From: Deinococcus cellulosilyticus NBRC 106333 = KACC 11606
GTDB lineage: Bacteria > Deinococcota > Deinococci > Deinococcales > Deinococcaceae
Assembly (NCBI RefSeq): GCF_007990775.1
Contig: NZ_BJXB01000034.1
Span: forward strand, 1 to 53,486
Length of the DNA: 53,486 bases
Direction of reading: 5' to 3'
The notes beneath the pieces were generated by a model. That model made no database searches, was not told where the DNA came from, and saw only the letters and a list, made by a program, of their open reading frames with translations. The position numbers and the translations under genes are program-made. Below, one piece after another: positions 9,637 to 16,382 of this stretch (its first letter is position 1; each line of letters starts with the position of its first letter).

Positions 9637-11043
9637 ATGTCCGAATACGATGTTTTGGTGATCGGTGGTGGCCCCGGTGGTTACGTGGCGGCCATTCGCG
9701 CTGCCCAATTGGGCTTCAAGGTGGCCTGTGTGGACGCTTTCAGCAACAAGGAAGGCAAGCAGTCCCTGGGCGGAACCTGCCTGAACGTGGGATGCATTCC
9801 CTCCAAGGCCCTGCTGGACTCCACCCACAAACTGGAAGCCGTGCAGCATGAATATGCAGACCACGGCATCGAGGTTTCAGGGGTCAAACTGGACCTCGCG
9901 AAACTGATGGCCCGCAAAGACGGCATCGTCAAGCAACTGACCGGCGGCATCCAGATGCTGTTCAAGAAGAACAAGGTCACCGCCTACCACGGGTACGGCA
10001 CCCTGGACCGCAAGGAAGGCGAACAGTGGGTTGTGAAGGTGGGCGAAGAGGAACTGAAGGCCAAGCATGTGATTCTGGCCACCGGTTCCAAACCCCGCGA
10101 ACTGCCTTTCTTCAAGTTTGGTGGCAACATCCTGGACAATGTCGGGGCACTCAGCCTCGATCAGGTGCCTGCAAAACTCGGTGTGATTGGTGCAGGGGTG
10201 ATCGGTCTGGAACTCGGCAGCGTGTGGCGCCGCATGGGTTCAGAAGTGACTGCGCTCGAAGCGGGCGGCTTCCTGGAAATTGCCGATGAAGGCATTGCCA
10301 AAGAAGCCCTCCGTCACTTCCAAAAGCAGGGCATGAAGATCATCCTGAACGTCAAGATCTCCAAAGTGGAAGACCTGGGCGACAGAGTCGTGGTGACCTA
10401 CACCGATCCCAGTGGAGAGCAGACCTACGAATGCGACAAACTGATCGCCTCTGTGGGCCGCATCCCCAACACCGACAACCTCGGGGCTGAAAAAGTAGGG
10501 CTGGAACTTACCGAACGGGGCTTCATCAAGATCGACGAGCACTACCACACCAACCTGAAGGGCGTGTACGCCATCGGGGACGTGGTCGGTGGCCTGATGC
10601 TGGCCCACAAGGCCGAAGATGAAGGTGTCGCCTGCGCCGAACTGATCGCCGGTCAGGCCGGACACGTGAATTACGACTGCGTTCCCAGCGTGATTTACAC
10701 CAGCCCTGAAATTGCCTGGGTGGGACCCACCGAGAAGCAACTGAAAGACAAAGGTGTGGAGTACAAAGCAGGCACCTTCAAATTCATTGCCAACGGTCGC
10801 GCTCTGGCCCATGACGACACCCGTGGCTTCGTGAAGATCATTGCCGACGCCAAAACCGATCGCCTGATCGCCGCCCACATGATTGGCCCCAGCGTGTCTG
10901 AGCTGATCGCTGAAGTGGTCACCGTGATGGAATTCGGTGGAAGCGCCGAAGATCTGGCCCGCACCGTGCACGCCCACCCCACCCTCTCCGAAGTGGTGAA
11001 GGAAGCAGCGATGGGTGTGGACAAACGCATGATCCACAGCTGA
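9637..11043 (+). CDS. lpd: Dihydrolipoyl dehydrogenase (E3)
   Basis: 468-aa flavoprotein disulfide reductase. The start at 9637 (MSEYDVLVIGGGPGG) is chosen over an in-frame ATG 54 nt upstream because AAAGGAAG precedes it and the upstream part would fall in the palindromic repeat. Visible features: FAD-binding GGGPGG (10-15), redox pair GGTCLNVGCIPSK (C48, C53), NAD-binding IGAGVIGLELGSVWRRMG, second FAD contact AIGDVVGGLMLAHKAEDEG and the catalytic HAHPTLSE near the C-terminus. It reoxidises the lipoyl groups of the E2 core; being next to sucAB it most likely serves 2-oxoglutarate dehydrogenase and possibly other lipoyl complexes. Confidence 0.95.
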   Translation: MSEYDVLVIGGGPGGYVAAIRAAQLGFKVACVDAFSNKEGKQSLGGTCLNVGCIPSKALLDSTHKLEAVQHEYADHGIEVSGVKLDLAKLMARKDGIVKQLTGGIQMLFKKNKVTAYHGYGTLDRKEGEQWVVKVGEEELKAKHVILATGSKPRELPFFKFGGNILDNVGALSLDQVPAKLGVIGAGVIGLELGSVWRRMGSEVTALEAGGFLEIADEGIAKEALRHFQKQGMKIILNVKISKVEDLGDRVVVTYTDPSGEQTYECDKLIASVGRIPNTDNLGAEKVGLELTERGFIKIDEHYHTNLKGVYAIGDVVGGLMLAHKAEDEGVACAELIAGQAGHVNYDCVPSVIYTSPEIAWVGPTEKQLKDKGVEYKAGTFKFIANGRALAHDDTRGFVKIIADAKTDRLIAAHMIGPSVSELIAEVVTVMEFGGSAEDLARTVHAHPTLSEVVKEAAMGVDKRMIHS

Positions 11044-11062
11044 GATTGTTCTACAGGAACTT

Positions 11063-11132
11063 GTAGGGGCGCAGCGTGAAAGGGAACCAGCATGTGGTTC
11101 CCTGCTCTGAACCAGAGAGCGTGCTGCGCCCT
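11063..11132. repeat. Palindromic repeat copy interrupted by a 39-bp hairpin insert; also likely lpd terminator
   Basis: The left half GTAGGGGCGCAGCGTG and right half AGCGTGCTGCGCCC would join into the family palindrome, but are separated by 39 nt (11079-11117) flanked by a direct repeat AGCGTG (11073-11078 and 11118-11123). The insert carries a 9-bp stem AGGGAACCA / TGGTTCCCT (11081-11089, 11095-11103). The outer right arm ends in CCCTTTT, so the whole may stop lpd transcription. Confidence 0.7.
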
Positions 11133-11195
11133 TTTCATTGACTCTGAGATGGGCTTAAAGGTCGAGGTATGCCTCACCCCTGCAATGAGCCACAT

Positions 11196-11480
11196 TCACA
11201 TCCACTGGTCCACCTGCTCCCCATCGATCCAGACCACAAACCCGACCAGATGCTCATTCTGGTGCCTTGATCCTGCAATGTAATACCGAATGCCTCCAGT
11301 TTCCTGTACCGCATGGAATTGGGAGGTTCCCGGGATCTGGGGCAGGTCATAGGTGATTTCGATGCGCATTTCCCGACCTGTCTGCAGGTCGTATTTTCGG
11401 TCCAGAGGCTCAAGTGCAATATATATCGTCCTGTCTGCATGGTTCTGGATGAAAATTTCTTCCCGGTACAGGTCTTTCAT
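11196..11480 (-). CDS. Unrecognised small protein, 94 aa
   Basis: Starts MKDLYREEIFIQNHADRTIY and ends WIDGEQVDQWM. It reads as a compact beta-rich protein with many charged and aromatic residues; no signal peptide or membrane segment. I chose ATG 11480, which has TGAGG three nt upstream; the frame stays open further upstream, but that part runs into the phosphatase gene and does not look protein-like. Divergent from the phosphatase at 11595. Family not recognised. Confidence 0.55.
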   Translation of the reverse strand: MKDLYREEIFIQNHADRTIYIALEPLDRKYDLQTGREMRIEITYDLPQIPGTSQFHAVQETGGIRYYIAGSRHQNEHLVGFVVWIDGEQVDQWM

Positions 11481-11594
11481 GGCCTCAGGGTACAGGAAAA
11501 GAGGGAAAGACAGGGTGTGACTGCCCCTTGCTCTGGCCGAGAGTTTCAGGCCATAAAATAGAGCAAAAACCAATCCGTTTCCCAGGAGGACCCC

Positions 11595-12119
11595 ATGCCC
11601 AGCGACAACCCCATTCTGGCCCCCCATGTTCCTGACACCCGCATTCACATGACTTTTGCTCCGGGCAAGAAAGGAAAGGGAACATGGTCTGGTACAGTGC
11701 ACAATCGGGATTTGCAGACCGACCTGATGCGCCTGCGAGACACTTACGGCACCACCCACCTGATCACCCTGGTGGAGGATTTTGAGCTGGCAGACCTGCA
11801 GATTCCCCACCTGCGCAAAGAAACCCTGAGCCTGGGGATGGAGCATCTGCATTTTCCGATCACAGATTTGAGTGTTCCAGATGATCTGGATGCATTTGAG
11901 GGCTTTGTGGAGGAGTTAAAAACCACCTATCAGTCTGGAGCCACCTTCACCATTCATTGCGTGGGCGGACTGGGGCGTACAGGGCTTCTGGCAGCCATCT
12001 TGCTTCAGGAACTCCATGGGTACAGTCCTGAGGATTCAGTGGTTGCTGTCAGAGCAGCACGCAATGGCACCATCCAGACCAAAGAACAGGAACAATTTGT
12101 GCTGGGGTGGAGGAAGTAA
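11595..12119 (+). CDS. CDKN3-like dual-specificity / tyrosine phosphatase
   Basis: 174 aa with the PTP loop HCVGGLGRTG (nucleophile C122, R128) and a probable general acid D91 in PITDLSVP. Overall it matches the short bacterial members of the cyclin-dependent-kinase-inhibitor-3 phosphatase family, which share the start (F/P)...W.G.V.RDL..DL. Cytoplasmic. A strong AGGAGG precedes the ATG. The physiological substrate is not evident: phosphoprotein, phosphoinositide or nucleotide are all possible for such small enzymes. No kinase lies next to it. Confidence 0.8.
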   Translation: MPSDNPILAPHVPDTRIHMTFAPGKKGKGTWSGTVHNRDLQTDLMRLRDTYGTTHLITLVEDFELADLQIPHLRKETLSLGMEHLHFPITDLSVPDDLDAFEGFVEELKTTYQSGATFTIHCVGGLGRTGLLAAILLQELHGYSPEDSVVAVRAARNGTIQTKEQEQFVLGWRK

Positions 12120-12133
12120 ATCATAACCAAACA

Positions 12134-12157
12134 GGGCGCAGCACGCTGCGCCCCTAC
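12134..12157. repeat. Single palindrome of the GGGCGCAGC family
   Basis: GGGCGCAGC-AC-GCTGCGCCC followed by CTAC. It sits between the convergent phosphatase and PPOX-family genes and may act as a two-way terminator. It matches one arm of the element at 9558. Confidence 0.75.
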
Positions 12158-12170
12158 AAATGACCAGAGG

Positions 12171-12677
12171 TCAGATCTTCTGGCGTTCGTTTTCGCCTGC
12201 GTGATCGTGGTTGCCAGTGACAGCAGTCTTGATGAAACTGTAGGCCTGCACAATCTTGCTGCTGGGGCTGTCCCAGTATTCAGCGCTGTCGGCTTCGACT
12301 TTGATGACCACAATGTCGGGATCATCTTTGCCATCAGGGAAGAAAGCGGCATTGATGGGGTTCCAGAGTTCTTCAATCTTTTCTCTGTCGTTCAGCAGCT
12401 GTGCCCGGCCTGATATGCTCACAAAGCTGTTCTTGCCAGGATGGCTGTAGGCCAGATTGACTTTCGGGAAGTTCAGCAGATCACTGATCTTGCCGGATTT
12501 TTTGCTGGTCAGGAAGTACAGGGTCCCGTCAAATTCGGCTTCCTGGGTGGCCATGGGGCGGCTGTACAGCTCTCCCCCTTCGTGCTGGGTGGTGAGCATG
12601 GCGATGCGGATGTCTTTTAAGAGGGAATGGATTTTGGCAAGAAATTCCTGATGGGCAGTGTTTTTGGGATCAGACAT
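12171..12677 (-). CDS. Pyridoxamine 5'-phosphate oxidase-family protein (general stress protein 26 type)
   Basis: 168 aa, beginning MSDPKNTAHQEFLAKIHSLL. The split-barrel flavin-binding fold is suggested by RIAMLTTQ...LYSRPMATQEAEFDGTLYFLTSKKSGKISDL and VNLAYSHPGKNSFVSISGRAQL, the pattern of COG3871 proteins. Most members bind FMN or F420 and are linked to stress responses; the substrate is unknown. The start at 12677 has a perfect AAAGGAGG. Convergent with the phosphatase. Confidence 0.8.
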   Translation of the reverse strand: MSDPKNTAHQEFLAKIHSLLKDIRIAMLTTQHEGGELYSRPMATQEAEFDGTLYFLTSKKSGKISDLLNFPKVNLAYSHPGKNSFVSISGRAQLLNDREKIEELWNPINAAFFPDGKDDPDIVVIKVEADSAEYWDSPSSKIVQAYSFIKTAVTGNHDHAGENERQKI

Positions 12678-13000
12678 GAAAGCCTCCTTTGCATGGGATG
12701 GTGCATGCTTTTGCCTGTCCATCTTAAGTCGCCTTTCTGTGTGGGTATGTATGTTTTTTTGCAGGTGAAATGTGATCTGCGAGGGGTTGGTGCCCTGAGG
12801 TGCAGGCTGCATGCCCTCGGGTTGCCACCTGCTGGAATGTTAAATCATGATGCCACACAAATCCCGTAAGCTCTACCGGGATTTTGATGATTTGGTTTCC
12901 TGAACGCTGTTTTTGGATTGAGCAGTGCTTCCATTCAATCTTCAAAATTATTAATCGCTGTTAATAAACCACCTTAAGGTTCCTGCGACGACCCTCTTTG

Positions 13001-13006
13001 TACACT
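13001..13006 (+). promoter_or_regulatory. -10 element for the 16-kb surface operon
   Basis: TACACT 30 nt before the ATG at 13037, leaving a short leader with GGAGG at 13027-13031. The 359-nt gap 12678-13036 is otherwise AT-rich upstream of this point (TTATTAATCG...TTAATAAACC) and I see no gene in it. Confidence 0.45.
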
Positions 13007-13036
13007 GACCTCACTTCAAGTTCTCATGGAGGAACG

Positions 13037-13528
13037 ATGAAAACACTCACAGCTCTGTGGGCAGTCCCCGTTTTGCTCGTTGCGGCCACAACCAGCCCTC
13101 TGGTGGTCAAGAGCAGCACCTACCTGGTGACGACCCAGACCAAAGACGGCAAAGTGATCGAGAACCGCAAGCTCAACCCCACTTCAGTGAAACCAAAAGA
13201 CCTGCTGGTCCTTTCCACTGCAGTGCAGAACGTGACCCAGAAAGCCCTGAGCAATGTTTCCATTGTTCAACCCATTCCAGAGCAAACCCAGTTCATCGCC
13301 AATTCTGCAACAGATCTTCAGGCCGCAGAACTTCAGTACAGTGCCGACGGTGGCAAGAGCTTCGCAAAAGAGCCCCTCAAGAAAACCATCACGGTTGAAG
13401 AGAACGGCAAGAAATTCGCAAAAGAAGTCACCATCCCCCCCCAGCAATACACCCACGTCAAGTGGGTTCTCAAAAGCCTCCCCTCCGAAGCCTCCCAGAC
13501 GCTCGAAGTTCGCGTCAACGTCCGATAA
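13037..13528 (+). CDS. Exported DUF11-like small subunit, first gene of the surface operon
   Basis: 163 aa: signal peptide MKTLTALWAVPVLLVAATTS followed by a single beta domain that matches the DUF11-like repeat layout (KPKDLLVLSTAVQNVTQKALSNVSIVQPIPEQTQFIANSA). It ends LEVRVNVR, like the last strand of a DUF11 domain. The start is fixed by GGAGG 5 nt upstream and the signal peptide. It lies 8 nt before the next secreted DUF11 gene and leads a five-gene same-strand block ending at 29178. Because it is just one domain, a chaperone-like or capping role for the larger partners is possible but unproven. Confidence 0.75.
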   Translation: MKTLTALWAVPVLLVAATTSPLVVKSSTYLVTTQTKDGKVIENRKLNPTSVKPKDLLVLSTAVQNVTQKALSNVSIVQPIPEQTQFIANSATDLQAAELQYSADGGKSFAKEPLKKTITVEENGKKFAKEVTIPPQQYTHVKWVLKSLPSEASQTLEVRVNVR

Positions 13529-13536
13529 GGTGACCC

Positions 13537-16290
13537 ATGAATAAGAAACTGCTGCTCTCCACTGCTCTCCTCCTCGCCGCCGCAGCGCAGGCCAAAGGCA
13601 CACTCGCTGGAACCGAGATTCGCAACGTTGCCTCTGCCAGCTACATTGATGATCAGGGCCGTGCCCAGTCCACCGTTTCCAATCAGGTGATCACCGTCGT
13701 TCAGGAACTGCCTTCTTTCAGCATCACCCCGGATGAGGCTTCTGCCGGAACTGCTCCTGCCCAGCAGAAGAGCGCCCTGGCTGGACAGGAAGTGTACTTC
13801 CCCTACACCGTCACCAACACCGGTAACGCCAACATCTCCGTGTCCTTCAGCCTGAACGACCTGACTGGAGACAGCGGCAACTTCTCTGCCAAAAAACTCT
13901 ACATCGACGCCAACCAGAACGGTCTGGTGGACAGTGGTGAAACCGAAATCACCTCTTCCTCCATCAGCCTTGCACCTGATGAAGTGGTGAAACTGGTCGC
14001 CGCTGTGACCACCCCCGGCACCCTGACCAACAACAACACCGTTGATCTGAACCTGGTCGGCACCGGAAGCACCGCCACCTCTGGCTCTTTCGCTGAAGCT
14101 GGAACGGGAACCACCCTCAACAACACTGCCCGTGTGAATGTCACCACCAAGGCTGTGCTGACCCTCAACAAGACCGCCAGTGGTCCTGCCTCCATCAAAG
14201 AAGGCGACACCATCGTCTACACCCTGAAAGGCACCAACAACGGCGGCAGCGCTGCAAGCTCTGTTTCCAATGTGGTTCTGACCAAAAACGGCATCTTCGT
14301 GTCTGACACCCTGCCTGCCAACACCGTGCTGGACACCACCTACACCCCCAACGCCAGCGCAGGTGCCGGGACCGTCAGCGTGTACTACTACGTGGGCAGT
14401 GCCTGGACCACCACGGCCTCTGCCAGTGCCACCCGCATTGGTCTCCTGATCGAGAACCCCAACCACGCGACCTCCAGGGCCTTCTTCCCCCAGACCGCCC
14501 AGTACTCCCTGGATTTCCGTGTGACCGTGACCGACGGCAACGCCAACACCGCCATCCCTGCCAACACCAGCATCAACAACACCGCCACCCTGACCGTGGA
14601 CACCGATGGGGACGGCACCGCTGAAAACTCCACCTCCAACCAGACCACCAACACCATCTCCACCATCTATGCCATCGCAGCAGGTAAGGACAATGGAAGC
14701 GGCAAGGCCACCGACGGTCTGACGGGCGACAGCATCACCGCCTCTGGCACCGTGTACCAGGGCAGTGTGCTGACCTTCAATGTGAAAGTCACCAACAACA
14801 GTAACGTCTCTGACAGCTTCACCCTCGCCACCTCCAGCCTGTCTGATCTGCAGAACTGCCTGCTGTTCTACCCTGACGGCATCACCCCCATGCCTTCCAC
14901 CTTCGGTCCTCTGGCCAGCGGTGCAACCCAGGACATCGTGGTGAAGTGCCAGGTGCCCACCACCGCAACTGTTGGCAACACTCCCAGCGTGAAACTGACC
15001 GCCACCAGTGTGGGCAACCCCACCGGAAACGACGCCACCCTGAATGACGGTGTGGACTCGGTGACCCTTCAAGGCACCGCCATCCAGTCCGGTTACGGTC
15101 TTGATGCAGATGCCACCCCTGCCACTGCTGATGCTGATCCTGCCAACGACACTGCGCCTGGCCAGAACACCAACCCCGGCACCAGCGTGACCTACGGTTT
15201 CACCGTCACCAACAACGGCCAGCAGAACGACGCCTACAACCTCACCCCCAACCTCTCCGGTTTCCCCGGTTACACCGCCACCGTCTACCAGTGGAACGAC
15301 GCCGACAACGACGGTGTGGTTGATGCAGGTGAAGTGGGCGTGGCTGTGAACTCCACCCCCCTGATGGGCCCTGGAACCACCACCAAGTACGTGGTTGTGC
15401 TGACTCCTCCTTACGGCGACGTGCCCGGTGTGGACAACATCCCTGTGACCGTCACCAGCACCAACACCCCCACCCTGTCCGACACCATGACCTTCCCTGT
15501 GAATGTGAACGCCGTGAACAGTGTGCAGATGCTGCCTGACCGCAGCGGAACCGTGGGTGCTCCTGGCACCATCGAGTACACCCACACCGTCACCAACACC
15601 GGCAACGCTCCTGCCATCATCGATCTGGCTTCCATGACCAGCACCAAGGGCTTCACCTACCTGATCTCCACCGATGGCGGCGCTTCCTTCGCTGTGAACC
15701 CTGATTCCTTCGTGCTTGCCGCTGGAACCAACAGAACCATCGTGGTGCGTGTGATTGTCCCTGCTGGAACCGCCATCGGTACCGCTGAAACCGTCGCTGT
15801 GACCGCAGGCGTGGACTACAACAACGCTGTGACCGGCACTTACACCCAGGAAGCCACCATCAGTGCCAACGACTCCACCGCAGTGATCGGGGGCAACCTG
15901 AAAGTCAGCAAGGCTGTGGACAAAGCCACCGCCAAGCCCGGCGACATCCTGACCTACACCATCTCCTCCCAGAACATCGGCACCCAGCCCATCAGCAAGG
16001 TGATCGTGTCTGACCCCACCCCCAACTACACCGACTTCTTCCAGCTCGACATCGACACCGCTGCCAGCGTCAGCAAGACCCAGGTTCTGGTGTCCAGAGA
16101 CGGCGGTCAAACCTGGGCCACCTTCAACAGCGTGGCTGGCGGGGACGGCGTGATCGATGCCACCGAGTGGGGCAGCAACCGCACCATCTTCGTGGCCTTC
16201 GACACCAACAGTGACGGCAACATCACCGCGGCTGACACCCTGGCCCCCAGCGCCGTCGGCACCGTGATCTTCAAAGTCAAAGTTCAGTGA
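13537..16290 (+). CDS. Large secreted DUF11 surface protein, 917 aa
   Basis: Signal peptide MNKKLLLSTALLLAAAAQAKG, then serial beta-sandwich domains with repeated DUF11-type phrases (YTVTNTGNANISVSF, YGFTVTNNGQQNDAYNLTP, YTHTVTNTGNAPAI, YTISSQNIGTQPISKVIVSD). Asp-rich loops such as DANQNGLVDSGE, DADNDGVVDAGE and DTNSDGNITAADT look like EF-hand/dockerin-type calcium sites. Rich in Thr, Asn, Gly, Val; one Cys pair. C-terminus FKVKVQ. Codon choice is strongly biased (ACC, GTG, AAC, CTG), suggesting high expression, as expected of an S-layer-like component. AAGGTGA precedes the ATG. No membrane anchor or sorting motif is visible. Confidence 0.82.
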   Translation: MNKKLLLSTALLLAAAAQAKGTLAGTEIRNVASASYIDDQGRAQSTVSNQVITVVQELPSFSITPDEASAGTAPAQQKSALAGQEVYFPYTVTNTGNANISVSFSLNDLTGDSGNFSAKKLYIDANQNGLVDSGETEITSSSISLAPDEVVKLVAAVTTPGTLTNNNTVDLNLVGTGSTATSGSFAEAGTGTTLNNTARVNVTTKAVLTLNKTASGPASIKEGDTIVYTLKGTNNGGSAASSVSNVVLTKNGIFVSDTLPANTVLDTTYTPNASAGAGTVSVYYYVGSAWTTTASASATRIGLLIENPNHATSRAFFPQTAQYSLDFRVTVTDGNANTAIPANTSINNTATLTVDTDGDGTAENSTSNQTTNTISTIYAIAAGKDNGSGKATDGLTGDSITASGTVYQGSVLTFNVKVTNNSNVSDSFTLATSSLSDLQNCLLFYPDGITPMPSTFGPLASGATQDIVVKCQVPTTATVGNTPSVKLTATSVGNPTGNDATLNDGVDSVTLQGTAIQSGYGLDADATPATADADPANDTAPGQNTNPGTSVTYGFTVTNNGQQNDAYNLTPNLSGFPGYTATVYQWNDADNDGVVDAGEVGVAVNSTPLMGPGTTTKYVVVLTPPYGDVPGVDNIPVTVTSTNTPTLSDTMTFPVNVNAVNSVQMLPDRSGTVGAPGTIEYTHTVTNTGNAPAIIDLASMTSTKGFTYLISTDGGASFAVNPDSFVLAAGTNRTIVVRVIVPAGTAIGTAETVAVTAGVDYNNAVTGTYTQEATISANDSTAVIGGNLKVSKAVDKATAKPGDILTYTISSQNIGTQPISKVIVSDPTPNYTDFFQLDIDTAASVSKTQVLVSRDGGQTWATFNSVAGGDGVIDATEWGSNRTIFVAFDTNSDGNITAADTLAPSAVGTVIFKVKVQ

Positions 16291-16298
16291 TCCACGCC

Positions 16299-16323
16299 GG
16301 GAGGGTGGGCAATCCACCCTCCC
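16299..16323 (+). terminator. Intra-operon hairpin after the 917-aa surface protein
   Basis: GGGAGGGTGG, loop GCAAT, CCACCCTCCC, followed by CTTCTTC. A perfect 10-bp stem 9 nt after the stop. It probably reduces read-through into the three large downstream genes or protects the upstream mRNA end. Confidence 0.6.
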
Positions 16324-16382
16324 CTTCTTCTGTCAAATGCTGCTGTCAAATGACGACATTTCTCAATGAATCGAGGTTTCAG

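Noticed and set aside
13333..16317. A 994-codon open frame on the minus strand opposite the DUF11 surface genes
   Set aside because: It is rich in Gly, His, Val and Asp with no domain, and mirrors the strong C-ending codon bias of the plus-strand gene, whose signal peptide and repeats are clear. Similar long shadows lie opposite the barrel gene and the 1653-aa gene.
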